A stretch of 64,000 nt of DNA, taken from Akebia trifoliata. Its lineage: Eukaryota > Streptophyta > Magnoliopsida > Ranunculales > Lardizabalaceae. Of the stretch, positions 11,700 through 24,619 are shown one piece after another (position 1 is the first letter of the stretch; each line of letters opens with the position of its first letter). The DNA is taken from contig CM030707.1 in the NCBI GenBank assembly GCA_017979445.1, positions 26,195,756-26,259,755 on the forward strand, given 5' to 3'. The translations under genes were made by a program, and so were the position numbers. The notes under the pieces are model-generated. The model worked only from the letters and a program-made list of their open reading frames with translations. It did no database searches and was not told the origin of the DNA.

Positions 11700-12480
11700 A
11701 ACCTCATCTGATCCTTTTGACCAATCTAGGTCAATCAGGTCCCTAGCTCTCAGCTCATATTCTTCCACATCTTCATCTACTTTCTGGACTTTCCTAACTC
11801 ATGCTATCAACTCATTTTCAATCCTCAATGTACCCAGCTATATGTGCAGTCTATACCTTTCTCTTAGAGTCTCAAACACGGTTTATGTGGCTTGTTCAAG
11901 CAACTGATATTCTTTTATCATCATATAAGCTATAATGTTTCGGCTCAATGCGTCAACAACTACATTGGCCTTTCCTGGGTGATATTCAAGGGTAAAGTCG
12001 TAATCCTTGAGGTATTTCATCCAACGTCATTGTCTCATATTTAATTCTCACTGTAAGAATATGTACTTGAGACTTTTATGACCGGAGAATACTTCAAACT
12101 TCTCCCCGTATAAATAATGCCTCCAAATGTGGGTAAAGTCGTAATCCTTGAGGTATTTCATCCAACGTCATTGTCTCATATTTAATTCTCACTGTAATAA
12201 TATGTACTTGAGACTTTTATGATCGGAGAATACTTCAAACTTCTCCCCGTATAAATAATGCCTCCAAATGTGTAGTGCGAACACTATTGCAGCCAACTCA
12301 AGATCGTGAATAGGATAGTTATTCTCATGATTCTTTAGTTTTCTAGACGTGTATGCCACTACCTTCCCAAATTGCATCAATACAGCTCCCAAACTAATCC
12401 CGGATGCATCAGTAAAGATCGTCAGGTCCTCACCTGGAATAAGAGATACTAGAATTGGAACGATCGTCAATCTTGTCTTT
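11700..12480 (-). pseudogene. Del-A RNase H region
   Basis: RNase H would remove the RNA template during reverse transcription. The 94-codon minus frame (12470-12189) contains [18 protein letters not shown] with the first catalytic Asp, the [19 protein letters not shown] helix, and [13 protein letters not shown] with another active-site Asp. The C-terminal YHPGKANVVVDALSR motif follows after a 141-bp tandem duplication that disturbs the frame. A spacer leads to the family C insertion at 11699. Confidence 0.85.
11990..12271. repeat. 141-bp tandem duplication in RNase H
   Basis: Units 11990-12130 and 12131-12271 begin GGGTAAAGTCGTAATCC and end CTCCAAATGT, with only two differences noted. 141 is a multiple of three, so the duplication adds 47 codons rather than shifting frame. 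Confidence 0.9.
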
Positions 12481-12489
12481 AATTCCTGA

Positions 12490-13560
12490 AATGAAGTTTC
12501 ACAATTGTCATCTCATTCAAACCGGACATTTTTCTGAGTTAGTCTTGTTAACGGTGCTGCAAGAGTGGAGAATCCCTTAATAAATCTTCTATAATATCCT
12601 GCCATTCCGAGGAAACTTCTGATATCTGTCACTGTCTTTGGTTGTTTATACGATAGTACGACTTCAACTTTGGAAGGGTCTACTACTATCCCTTCACTTG
12701 ACACTACGTGTCCTAAAAACTTCACCTTCTGAAGCCAGAATTCATACTTGTTAAGCTTGGTGTGTATCCTATGCTCCCGCAACAATTGTAGTGTGATTCT
12801 GAGGTGGCTTTCATGTTCCTCCCTTGACTTGTAATAAATCAAGATGTCATCTATGAATAAATGACAAATTGATCGAGATGTTCCCAAAATACCCGGTGCA
12901 TGAGATCCATAAATGTTGCCGGTGCATTCATTAAACTAAAAGGCATCACTAAATACTCGAAGTGTCCTAGCCTGGTCCAAAATGCAGTATTCGAAATGTC
13001 CGCCTCCCGGATTTTCAATTGGTGATACTTGGATCGTAAATCGATTTTAGAGAAGTATTGGGCACCCTGAAATTGATCAAATATATCATCGATGCGTGGA
13101 AGAGGGTACTTATTCTTAATAGTCACTTGATTTTTCTTTTAATAGTTGATGCATAATCGAAGCGACCCATCTTCTTCTTGACAAACAAAATCGGTGCTCC
13201 CTAGGGTGAGGAACTAGATCGAATAAATCCCAAGCTCATAAGCTCATCAATCTGCATTTTCAACTTTCGGGTTTCTACCAGGGCCATTCGATATGGAGAA
13301 ATAGAAATAGGTCTTGTTCCTGGCATCAAGTCAATTGAGAATTTTATTTATCGACATGGCGGCAAACCCGGTAATTCTTCTGAAAATACATCCCCAAACT
13401 CCTTGACTACTTCTACCATATTCGTCGATGTTTTTATATCCGGTGCTCTCAAAGTTTCCAATTGGTTGTATAAAGGACCATCTTTTCTGTACCTAGATCC
13501 TTGAACCTTGACTTTCGGATATCCCAATCTTTTAAAGACTACTGATTTGGCAAGACAATC
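12490..13560 (-). pseudogene. Del-A reverse transcriptase region
   Basis: RT copies element RNA into cDNA. The minus frames show [34 protein letters not shown] and FEYLVMPF. The catalytic FIDDILIY (variant of YxDD) follows, then FLGHVVSSEGI and the thumb FLGMAGYYRRFI. A frameshift near 12885 separates the palm from the FIDD block, and stops occur toward 13200. The order matches Ty3/gypsy pol. Confidence 0.85.
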
Positions 13561-13584
13561 AACCTAGGCATGGTTCTATACTAG

Positions 13585-13929
13585 TCAATCCATCCCCAAG
13601 ATGACATCAAAGTCACAACAATCTAATGTCATGAGATTGGTAATCATCTCTTGGTCCTCTATCCTAATTACATAGTTTCGACAAAGTTTCTGGGCTATCT
13701 GTTGATCTCCCAATGGGGTAGATAATTTCATTACCGGGCCTATGTCAGAAAATTTTAAATCTAGCAACCATGCAATCTCAGTGGAAATATAAGATCTAGA
13801 GGAACCGGTATCGAATAAGACTTGAATATTTATATTAGAAATTAAGATTGTACCTTCCAACACTTCGTCCATAACGGGTATCTCCTCCTGGATAAGATGA
13901 TAAACCCTGTCCTGTGGTCTGGGAGTCAC
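13585..13929 (-). pseudogene. Del-A retropepsin-like protease
   Basis: An aspartic protease that would cleave the Gag-Pol polyprotein. The 115-codon minus frame has the active-site VLFDTGSSRSYIS, followed by a CCDFDVILGMD stretch typical of plant gypsy protease ends. The catalytic DTG triplet is preserved, in contrast to Del-B. It lies between the gag zinc knuckle and RT, as expected. Confidence 0.85.
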
Positions 13930-15097
13930 CCCTGTATGTGGCTATGATAGAAGGCAGTCTCTCCTGATATGTCCCATCTGGCCACAATAAAAACATGCCA
14001 ATGGTCCCGTCTGTATAGGTCTCTGTGGGGTTGTTGGTCGGGAGGCTGGAGTTAATGGTCTCGAAATCTGCCTGATTGGTCCCTTTGGCCCTACTGGCCT
14101 CACTGAAGCCCCAACTAATCCATAACTTGGTGGAGTAGGAGCTCGGTACTATGGATATGCTGGTCCAGAGGTACTCGCTCTAGAATACATCGACCTCTTG
14201 GTCGGATCAGATCTAGGTGGAAAAGAAGCCTGAGGTCGACTAGTCTTGCCCTCTCGAAATCTGCAACTCCCTCTCCTCTCGCTCAACCCTCTTATCCCGA
14301 CTCACTGTGTCTTTGTAGCTGGTGGTCTCAATCATTGACATCCTGGCCCTCAAATAGAGTTGTAGTCCTCTGAAAAATTTTCGGGCTTTCTGCAGATCTG
14401 TTGGAATAAGCTCGGGTGCATATCGTGACAGTCTGGTGAATCTCAGCTCATAATCCGTAAAAGATAGATTGCCTTGCACCAACCTCAAAAATTTCTGATG
14501 TTTGATCTCTCAAGCCGTCTTAGATATGAATTTGTCTAAGAACATCATCTCAAAGTCGGCCCACTCGAAAGGTCCATCCCCTAAAATATTCATCTTGGAT
14601 CGCCACCAATGGCTGGCATCCTCGTCGAACTGAAATGTAGCCACCATTACCCACTAGTCTCTCAAGCACTGCATGACACTCAAAATCTCCTGGGTTTTTA
14701 AAACCCATTCCTCGACCTCAGTCGAGTCAGAAGAACTTTCAAATCAGGGTGGACGTATTCGTTGGAAAGTTTGTAGCCACATCCCCAAATCTATCTATGT
14801 TTGGGGCAGGGAAGTCCTTACGATCCTCGATGGTACAATTTGTGACTGTGGTATCTGTGGTGGAATGTGATCAGTCCCCAATAAAGAAGCCTGACGTCCC
14901 TTCAACTTTGCTACCTCATCGGCTAGTCTGGCCTGTGACTCAAACATCTCCTCTTTAAACTTGTTCTAGGATTCAGTTATTTGCTCCATAAATGACATTA
15001 TCTGTGCTATTGGATCAGGGGTCTGATCCGACGCCTGTCCCGCCTCTACGACGTTTCGACCTCTCCCTCGACCCTTGCCTCTAGCTCGTTCGTTCAT
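13930..15097 (-). pseudogene. Del-A gag (nucleocapsid) region
   Basis: Gag packages the RNA into virus-like particles. I place the start at ATG 15097-15095 because it opens with an Arg/Gly-rich MNERARGKGRGRGR and lies about 310 bp after the PBS. The capsid block includes SHWWRSKMNILGDGPF and a longer open stretch at 14488-14240. Near 13955-13998 is a CX2CX4HX4C knuckle, CFYCGQMGHIRRDC. At least four in-frame stops (several at Trp or Gln codons) break it. Confidence 0.8.
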
Positions 15098-15405
15098 CTA
15101 ATTTCTGTTCATCAGTAATAAGGCATTTATCATCATATGGCTAAAGTCATTATTTTGAAAGCATCAATTACTACTTTAACAAGGGATTTAGTAATTAGCA
15201 CCATTTACATTACTAATAGAAGGAACCTAAAATCCTATCTTAATCATACTAGACTCTATGGACTCTAGACACGGAAGTGCTCGTAATCCCAATACGAAAC
15301 TACTAATGAGCTCGAATCTTGAATCCTTAATATCACTTTAATATTTGTGGTATCAACCCACTCTTCAAAATATAGCAGATCAGTATTCCATACGGATCTA
15401 ATACT

Positions 15406-15419
15406 ATGCTTTGATACCA
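15406..15419 (-). other. Primer-binding site of Del-A (tRNA-iMet)
   Basis: Minus strand TGGTATCAAAGCAT lies two bases inside the LTR end at 15422. It matches the initiator-Met site TGGTATCAGAGC with one change. Confidence 0.85.
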
Positions 15420-15421
15420 TC

Positions 15422-18400
15422 TATGGCGTCCTGTCAAACGCTAACACAAAGCCCCATGTCAGATCTCAAGGCACTAAGTGGCGCATCGAAATTTCGGTAT
15501 GGTCTCTTCTATTTATGTTAGCATTTCAAGGCGTTCAAACTACACCTGATAAACGACATACAATCCTGCATATATACATACAAAATATAATACTAACGGA
15601 AGCTTATATACATCTAATAACGTACGATAGATCAGAGTGCAGAAGAAAAAATTTATATACATGATTATACAAAAATTCATCACTCTAACAAAATTCCTAA
15701 CACTCTATATAGAATCCAAAATACCTCTAGACGAATTGACACCACTAGGGGAAATAGCCCTAGTACTTACTAGGTAACGGACTCTGATCATCTATCTGAC
15801 CCACCAGATGGTCCCCACTCGCTGGTTTTACGCCCGCTTCACCAATTACAGGCTCTGAAGTTAAAAAAATAGGAAGAAACGGGTGAGTAACAATGGTTAC
15901 CTAGTAAGGAAATAAACAATTTCTGCTAATAACTTCTTCTAGCATGAACGAATAAGTATACAAAATCATTTTAATATATGTAAAGTTTTATAGAATAAAC
16001 TACGACTAACTAGTACATATAGCGAGGGATGAACAACTAAACATTTTAAAACTGACATTACATCAATCAACAATACTCACTATAGTATTTTCTTTATATA
16101 CAAATCTAATTGATCAAATAAAAATATTAAACATGTATTTCATTTTATATATCAAAATAAGACAACAGATACATAATACATTATGGTGGAGTAATGGAAT
16201 TAGAGTGTTGGGATTCACGACTAGATCGCTCCTAGTCGAGACATGATGTTACAATTCTTTTTTGACTTTTAGTTCCTGATTTTGTGGTCGGTCACTGCAC
16301 TTACCATGTTTGGTTGACCATTTATCCCGTTCAGGCTGGTTGTTTGACATGACCGTAAGTAGTGGGTCTCTTTTCGATGTGTTAGAACATTCGATTACTA
16401 TAGATTGTTAGTGATCACTGACTAATCATCTTCGTCTATGCTTATCAGGCGTGCATGTGATTCCCAAATATACAAACTATTCGTATACGACCACCTTTAT
16501 ATTACAAGTTCACTAGTAAAGATAATGAGGAATAACCTAGATTCTAATTATGACTCCACTCTCATACGCACCTATACCACGTATGAGTTTGGTTGTCCCT
16601 ACCGTACATCCTAGGATAGTATACTACTCTTGATGATATGATGCACTATCCCTTCAGGCATTCGCAGACTCTTTAACAGCTCACAAAATAGCTACATATA
16701 AAGATTATTTTCATTTAAAAACAAAAGAAAAATTAACATACAAGGTTGATAATGGATATCCAATTTCCTACCATGCAACTGTGACCATCTAGCCTAAGAT
16801 AAATAACATAACGGAAAAATAAACAGCGCCTCACGCTAACAGAAAGTAAATAAACATAGAACCAGTAACATTATACGTGGATATCCGTTCACCAACCTAC
16901 ACACAACACAATAATGTAAAATGCAAACATCACCCTTCAGTTGTATTTCCTACCCACAGTCACGTGTCAGCTAATGGAGTCTGCCATATGTAGCACTACT
17001 ACTACACCGCTATCCTAGTTGATCACACGCCCAGTTTGGCACAAGTCTAGGGTGTGATATTTTACTATTTCATCTCATTTTTCCCTTTTACTAATTTTCG
17101 TAATTCTCAATCTGTCGAGCAAAATATTCACTTTTTAATATTCATTAACTCAATATGAGTTCATTGAATATTAAATCAATTTTTAACTATGAAATTTATT
17201 TTTATCACTGAAAGCGCCCTCGATCAGCTGGGTGTGCGGATTCGCTTTTGATTTTTGAGGTTTAGGAGTCGCCACCTAGTTATTACGATCTAGGAACCGA
17301 ACATTGACTCAAAACGGATAAAACAACTAATCTACAAAAGATACTAAGTCCGGGGATCACGTTACGGGGTTGGAAGGTATTAGGCACCAACCCCGCCTGG
17401 CAAACGCTAGTCTCTACTAATTTCCAAGACGACTACATTGTTAAAAGACCTAAATAAATAAATAAAAATAAAGTGAAAAGGAAATATACCTATACGACGA
17501 TCACAACGACTTGCTCCCTCAGATCTGGTAGAACAGCTTCTCGTATAAGTACTCCTCGCTTTCTTCTATCATCAGATCTTCTTCGGATCTCCAAAACGAA
17601 GTATCTCTTCCTTAGATCTGAGTTATGTGATGGGTTTCTGGGTGTTTTCTGAAGAGTTTCTAGGGATTTTCCTATAAAAGTTGGAGTTTGGATGATGGGT
17701 AAGGGGTTAGGATTTCAAAATCAGGATTTTGAGAAGGTTGGAAAAGTTTTTTGACCTACTTTTTCTAGGATTTTCTTTGACCTGTAAAATTAAGTTGTGG
17801 AGGCTCTATTTATAAATTTTTTGGGTAGAGTTAGTGTTTGATTAGGTTTTCCTTAGGGTTTAAATTAGGATTTTGACTTTAGTCTTATACGATTGACTTA
17901 GTCTTTTTAGATTAGGGTTTTAATTAGGATTTTGACTTAAGTCTTATGAGATTGACTTGGTTACTTTAGGTTTAGGGTTTTGACTTAAGTCTTATGAGAT
18001 TGACTTGGTTTCTTTAGATTAGAGTTTTGACTTTAATCTTATGAGATTGACTTGATTTCTTTAGATTAAGATTTTAATTAAGGTTTTGACTTTAGTTTTA
18101 TGAGATTGACTTGGTTAGGGTTTTGGTTTTGACTTTAGTCTTATGAGATTGACTTGGTTAGGGTTTTAATTAGGGTTTTACTTTACGTTAATTAATATTT
18201 TATTTATTAATTTTGAAATTAAAAATTTTAAAAAATAAAAAATTACCGTTTTACCCTCCGAAGAGAACTTTTGCATTTCAAGTTGATTTTCGATGTTCCG
18301 AGATGTTTTGGAATTGATTTTTCATAAGGAATTCAATAGGTTATTGGTTTGTGTTGTTTATGAAATTTTTTGGTGTGAAATGATCACGAACCCTATGAGG

Positions 18401-20099
18401 GGTATTTTCATAATTTTGTCGAATCTGGTGAAAATTGACGAAATAGTGTATTTGATTTCAATTTGTTATTTTATACGTTCGAATGGATTTTCTTAAGCGT
18501 AAGGTAAGCTTTCAGAATGTTTTGATGTTAGGGGTATTTTGGTAATTTGATCATTTTTTAGTGATTTTTATCTTAAAGTTTCTTTTTGTTGGAGAAATGA
18601 TGATTCCTATATTTTTGGGGTTAAATTTCCTAGCGTAGCGTGGTTTCTACAGTTTTGTTAATTTGAGATACTTCATCTAAATTTCTGAAACATATCTAGT
18701 AACAAATAAAGTATTGGAATAATCATTCATCATTGGGAATCGTCGCGATCGAGTTGATGAGTTGATTAATCAGGCGAATGCAAAAATGGGGTGTTTACAA
18801 TCAATAACATTGAAAAAGTTCAAAACTTAGATCAAAACAAGGTCCGAGCAGTGCACAGGACCCAACTAATGGAAATAACCCAATGAGATATCCTACCCAC
18901 GTATATTTTGTTATAAAATAAAGTAAAACATATCAAACATCCAAGTTCTAGCGTGAATTTGAAATAAAAAAAAGAATTTTATATTTTTAGAAACACATCA
19001 CAAATTTTTAATAAAATCTTAAATACAATTTTCGCAATCTACGATTACTAATAGAAATTGAGAGTTCCTTACTATCTCTATGCAAAACAATTGAAATAAG
19101 TGCGCAGAAATCGAAGGGATCGGCATGAAAATCGAGATGGTTCGAACTTTGAGACGGTTGATCTTTGAATTTAACCCAGTGACTTCGAAGATGTCGGCGC
19201 CGTCGTCCTTTCTTCCTTCTGTGAAGGATGACGGTTTGATCTCGAAATGGATGAAATCTGAGGTCGAAGTTTCGAAACCCCCGTATATAAATACGACTGA
19301 TTTTTGACGATATAGGGTAAAAAAGAAAGTGAAACTAAAAGAGGTTGGGTTTTGTAGAAAACGAGATTGTAGACGTTTCTCCCTTCTGCGTCGGAAGTCA
19401 ATGGCGAGCCATTTGTAATAAATCTGGGGTGGAAAATCGATAAAAAAAAAAAATTCTTTTAAAATGTTGCGACTGTTTGGATAAGTTGGGGAAGATGATG
19501 AAAAAAAATTATTTATATAAATCTTGGGACGAAATCGGTATTTTGCCTATTATTTTGATCGACGATAACTTAACCATCTAGACTCCAAAACTAACAAATG
19601 AATACTCTATTTTATGTAATTTTCATTCTGAATCTAATGGTATGGTCAATTTTTATAAATTTTATCTCTAACAAAAATTTACATTTTTGGCCTAGTGGGA
19701 CCCTAAAATTGACGTCATTTTCATTTTTGACGATAATTTGACTTTTTGTGCTTCAAAAATGATAAGTAAATAGTTCATATTCAATAATTTTTCGTTATGA
19801 ATCCAATGGTATAATCGAATCTTAATAATTCTTTCTTTAGCAAAAATTTACTATTTTAGTGTGGTCCCACTCGATAATCGAAGATTGTGCAATTTTTATG
19901 TTCGGACTCACATTTGAGCGTGCTTACAGGATAAAGTATGTTTTTCAATCATTTTGAATCCAATGGTAAGATCAGATTTAATTACAAATGATCATAACAA
20001 AGTCTTACAATTTTACCTAAGTCCCACTTTCAGGATTTTCTCAAAATTTTACTATAATTTTTTCCTCAAGATATGAATAAAAAAACTCGGGATTTTACA
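15422..20099 (-). repeat. 5' LTR of Del-A with nested solo LTR
   Basis: It starts at TATGGCGTCC (TG decayed to TA), matching TGTGGTGCCC at 31758, and ends ACTCGGGATTTTACA at 20099. Removing the insertion 17209-18799 and its TSD leaves about 3.08 kb, against 3.48 kb for the solo copy. Near 16930-17055 it has a short segment absent from the other copies. A TATA-like stretch in minus sense lies near 19285. Confidence 0.85.
17209..18799 (-). mobile_element. Solo LTR, family B, in Del-A 5' LTR
   Basis: 1,591 bp from TGAAAGCGCC to GGGGTGTTTACA on the plus strand. TSD ATCAC (17204-17208) and ATCAA (18800-18804), one mismatch. The uninterrupted site is present in the partner LTR at about 5800-5815, which confirms a simple insertion. 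Confidence 0.9.
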
Positions 20100-20136
20100 T
20101 GACCAACCAGGTACTCTTCGACTCGGGATTTTACAT
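20085..20136. repeat. 16-bp direct repeat at the Del-A/Del-B junction
   Basis: ACTCGGGATTTTACAT occurs at 20085-20100, the true end of the Del-A LTR plus one base, and again at 20121-20136 inside Del-B's LTR. There, about 440 bp present in the related LTR (about 32165-32608) is missing. It looks like filler DNA at a deletion joint. Confidence 0.7.
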
Positions 20137-22600
20137 TTTACTAGATTTTAGTTCTTGATTTTGTGATCAGTCATTGCGCTTATCACACTAGGTGACTATT
20201 TATTCGACTCAGGCGAGCCGTTTGACGTGACCGTAAGCAATAGGTCTCTTTTTGATGTGTCAGAACGATCTATTACTCTAAATTGTTAGTGATCACTGAC
20301 TAATCATCTTCATCTATGCCTATCAAGTATGCATGTGATTATGAAAATATACAATTCCATTCATATGCGACCATCTTTACAATACAAGTTCATTGGTAAA
20401 AATAGAAAATAATGGACCTAGATTCCAGTTCTGACTCCATTCTCATATGCGTTCTATAGCACGTATAAGTTTGGTTGTACATCCTAGGATAATACATCAC
20501 TCCAGATGATATGACGTATTATCCCTCAAGTACTCACAGACTATTTAATTGCTCATAAAATAGTTTTCTATATATATATATATTATTTTTCTTTGAAAAT
20601 AAAAGAGAAATTAATAGTACTAGGTTGAAAATGGATATCCAGCTTCTACCATGCAATAATGGCCCATTGACCTAAAGTATATAACTGAACGGAAACGTAA
20701 ACCGGCGCCTTGCGCTAACATAAGTTAAATAAACATACAATCATAATCATTATCACTGGATATCCGTTCGCCAACCTACACACAACACATCAATGTAAAA
20801 AGCAGACATCATCCCTCGGGTGTGATTCTAACATTTTACCGTTTTACCAATTTTCCTTTTTTTCGATGTTTTCACTTCTCAACTCTTCAAGTCCAATATT
20901 TCTTTTTTAAGCTTTCAAATTCATTTTGATCATTCAACCAAAAAACTACTAAATTTTAGTTGGGGTCCCAATAAGTGCGCGAAGTCAAACTAGAAAAATT
21001 GGTAAAAATTGATTAAGTGTCGGAAACTCAAATTTTCAAAATTCTTGAAATTGAAAACAAGTTTTTGAAAATGAAAGTCTTGAACACGAGATTGGACACC
21101 ATGTAATTTTTATAGCTTAACTCAAAATAACGTAAAAGATATTCTCTTTTGAAAATCTAACGAAAATGTCAAAATGTACGTTTTGTTCTTGAAACCAAAA
21201 TTTGAATTTTGATCCTTTGAGATTTGGATTTTGAAACCATTCCCATTGTTCCGAAATGGGGTGTAAAAGTTTAATTTCATTAAAAAACTTAGAGTAAATG
21301 AAAAGTAAATGAATTAAAGAGAGGGGGGGAGAACATTGAAGGGCATTTACTTAAATGTTTTTAATGAAATAAAGGGTGGGAGAATACTTAGAAGCTGTAG
21401 GGAGAACAACACAAAAGCCAAAATCAATTTTTAGTCAAATTTTTTTTGATGGTGATGCCCTTAGCTTCTGACGACGGCATCGTCAGTAAGTTCCAACTTG
21501 CTCCAAACTTTGGGTTTTTTGATCAATTTTTTAAGTTTATCTTCCGTTCTTCGAATCCATCGACCTACCCTTGAATTTAAAATTTAAATCTTGATAAAAA
21601 CACATCAAATATCTACTTCTAACATGAATTCAAAATCAAAACAAATGACATCTATGATTTATAAATACAATACATATTCGAATAAAATTGCTAAATGCAT
21701 GTTTCAAAATCTATGGTTACCAATAGGAGTTGAGAGTTCCCTACGAAGTTCGTAGTTGTAAAATGTGGAAAGCTAGTACAAAAATCAAGGTTGGATGGTA
21801 TGAGAGTCGAGGTTGGACTAATTTGGATGCAAAACGAATGAAGGTTTGCAAAGTTTTCGATGACGACACTATCTTTTTCTTCTACAATAGAAGACGAGTC
21901 TTTTACTTACGAGACGAAGCTCTGAGTTGGTAGTATCCAAATTCACTAGCTATTTTTTATGAGATATGGAAAGAAAGAAAGGAAAGTGAAGATTCAAGGT
22001 GATGAGAATGTGGAGCTCGTTGATGTTGGTGACTTTTTCTTCTTTGTCGATGACCAACTCAGACTTGTTTATGATAGATCTTGATGAGAATGGGTCGAAA
22101 TCCTTGGATTGAGAATAGGCTGGTGTTTGGTTCTTTATAAAAGAAGAGAAAGTAATAAAAGAAAGTCAACTTTCTTTTATATACAAAAAGCTGAGGGCAT
22201 CTTTTATAATTTTTCCATTATTTCTATTTTTGAATTAACTTGACTAGTTGGACTCGAAAATGACAAATGAGCATTCTATTTAGAATATTTTTTCGTTGCG
22301 AACCTAATGTTGTGATCAAATTATTATGATTCTCCTTCGAACGAAAATTCTTTCTATTAGCTCTCACTCAAAAAGAAATTCGAGGATTTTATAACTTTTT
22401 CATCCGTAATCAAATTCGAACGTGCTTACAGTCTAATGTATATTTTTCAACCATTTTGAATCTAATAGCGATGTCAGATTTCGTTAAAAATGAATGAAAC
22501 AAAATTTGAGTTTTTAACCCTTAGTTTTTCTTTTAGAATTTTTTTAAAATTTCATTATTAAATTCCTTCGAGATACGAGTTAAAAACTCGTGATATTACC
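20100..22600 (-). repeat. 3' LTR of Del-B, truncated
   Basis: Homologous to 31758-35233 from the GACCAACCAGGTACT segment onward, with a 440-bp internal deletion near 20136. It ends GTGATATTACC at 22600, where the expected terminal CA is CC. The following TTTTCCCTCTTT is the decayed purine tract in minus sense. No gene is present in it. Confidence 0.75.
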
Positions 22601-22619
22601 TTTTCCCTCTTTAATAAAA

Positions 22620-23990
22620 ATTTTGTCCTCGAAATTGAATCATATCTTAGTCTCGAAATAATTATGGATACTTAGTCTGTATCTCAGTCTCTTTTTTTGA
22701 TGTGGTTTCTTCCATTTTGTGGTGTTTTCATAGACCTTGACTAGAAGAATAGATTTGGATCTGAGTTGCTTTACTCATCTGTCAAGTATCTGTATCGCAC
22801 ATTCCTTGTATGATACATCCTCGTCTACCTCTAACTACCGCAAGTTGACCACATGTGAAGGATCTAGTCAGTACTTCTTCAGCATGGACACGTGGAGCAC
22901 ATTGTAAACCTGCTCAAGCTATGGTGGTAAAATCAATTTGTAAGCCTCTAGACCTATATGTTCAACTATCTTAAATGATCCCACAAATTGCAATTTTAAT
23001 TTACCCTTTACACCAAACCTGGGGATCCTTCTTCGGGATAATACTTTCAAGAATACTCTATCCCCAAATTGGATTTCCAAAGGTCTGCGTCGCTTGTCTG
23101 CATAGCTTTTCTGTTTACTTTGAGTAGCTGTTAGTTTGTCCCGTATAATGCGTATTGTCTCAGTAGTTTTCTCAACAATCTCAAGTCCCAACATTGTGGC
23201 ATCTCCTATCTTTGCCTAACATATGAGTGATCGATACGACCTACTGTATAAAATCTCAAATGATGCCATGCCGATACTAGTTTCGAAGCTGTTATTATAG
23301 GAGAACTCCACCAACAGTAAGTGATGCTTCCAACCTCCTCCAAAATCTAAAATACATCCCCATAGCATATCTTCTAAAATCTAAATTACTCGCTCAGACT
23401 GTCCATCAGACTATGGATGAAACATTATACTGAAGTTCAACTAAGTATTTATGGCTTTATATAGACTCTCTCAGAATCGAGAAGTAAATATGGGATCCTT
23501 GTCTGACATGATGGAAATTAGCACCCCATGTAATCGAACTATCTTAGCTATGCATAACTGGCTCAATCTATCGATGTCGAATGAGACTCAGATAGGGATG
23601 AAATGTGCCGATTTCATTAATCGATCCATAATCACCCATATGACATCTAACCCGTCACTAACTTTTGATAACCCTACTACAAAGGCCATGGTCACATGCT
23701 CCCATTTCCATTCCGCTATGGGTAATAGTTGGAGTAAGCCTGCTAGGTTGCAGTGTTTTGCCTTGACATGCTGACATATCAAGCATCTACTTACATATTC
23801 TGCAATTATCTTCTTCACCCGAAAATCAAAAATTTCTTCGCATATCTTTATACAATTTCGTTCCTCCTAGGTGGATAGAATATCAAGAATGGTGTGCCTC
23901 ACCCAGTATGTTGGACTTCAAATGAGAGTCTTGAGGTACCCACATCCTGCCTCTGAATCTGAGAACTTCATCTGGTCTTTGTGACCAATC
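22620..23990 (-). pseudogene. Del-B integrase and chromodomain remnant
   Basis: Minus-strand frames give CLICQHVKAKH (zinc-binding Cys pair) and WKWEHVTMAFVVGL, where the first catalytic Asp is Ala. SAHFIPI follows, then a 92-codon stretch (23194-22919) with SYADKRRRPLEIQFGDRVFL. The chromodomain between 22650 and 22918 is recognisable only by DNA similarity to 8314-8718. Many stops; not functional. Confidence 0.75.
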
Positions 23991-23999
23991 TAAGTCAGT

Positions 24000-24603
24000 C
24001 AAGTCCCTAACTCTTGGCTCATATTCTTTCACATCTTCATCTACTTTCTAGATTTCTCTAATTCGTGCTATCAACTCATTTTCGATCCTTAATACACCTA
24101 GATATATGTGTCGTATATACCTTTTTTTGGAGTCTCAAACACTATTTCTATGGCTTGCTCAAGCAATTTCCATTCTTTCACTATCATGTGAGCTATAGTA
24201 TTTATATTCAATGCATCGGCAACTACATTAACTTTTCTCGAGTGATACTTAAAGGTAAAGTCATAGTCCTTGAGATATTCCATCCAACGTCATTGTTTTA
24301 TATTTAATTTCCCTGTAAAAATATGTACTTGAGGCTCTTATGATCGGAGAATACTTCAAACTTCTCTCCGTATAAGTAATGTCTCCAAATGCATAGTGTA
24401 AACACTATAACGGCTAACTCAAGATGATGAATGGGGTAATTCTTCTCATGATTCTTCAACTTCCTAGATGCGCATGCCACTACCTTCCCAAATTGCATCA
24501 ATACGGCTCCTAAATCAATTATAGAAGCATCTATAAAGATCGTTAGACCTTCACCTGAAATTGGTGATTTTAAAATTAGAGTGATCGTCAATATTTTTTT
24601 CAA
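24000..24603 (-). pseudogene. Del-B RNase H region
   Basis: The 100-codon minus frame (24603-24304) has [18 protein letters not shown] (the usual T-D-A-S reads I-D-A-S), [19 protein letters not shown] and [13 protein letters not shown]. The YHSRKVNVVADALN end motif follows in another frame (24283-24098). Unlike Del-A there is no 141-bp duplication here, so that duplication is Del-A-specific. Confidence 0.8.
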
Positions 24604-24619
24604 TTCTTGAAATGCAGTC

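Larger units (their letters stand above)
5594..20099 (-). mobile_element. Del-A: Tekay/Del-like chromovirus, degenerate, with nested insertions
   Basis: Order on the minus strand: 5' LTR (20099-15422), tRNA-iMet PBS (15419-15406), gag, protease, RT, RNase H, integrase, chromodomain, purine tract (8281-8266), 3' LTR (8265 down to 5594). The C-terminal chromodomain and TGTAA/AAACCCC LTR start are typical of the Tekay/Del branch of Ty3/gypsy. Three solo LTRs interrupt it, and Ogre-A truncates its 3' LTR at 5594. Every coding domain carries stops or shifts, so it is immobile on its own. It lies inside the 3' LTR of Del-B. Confidence 0.8.
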
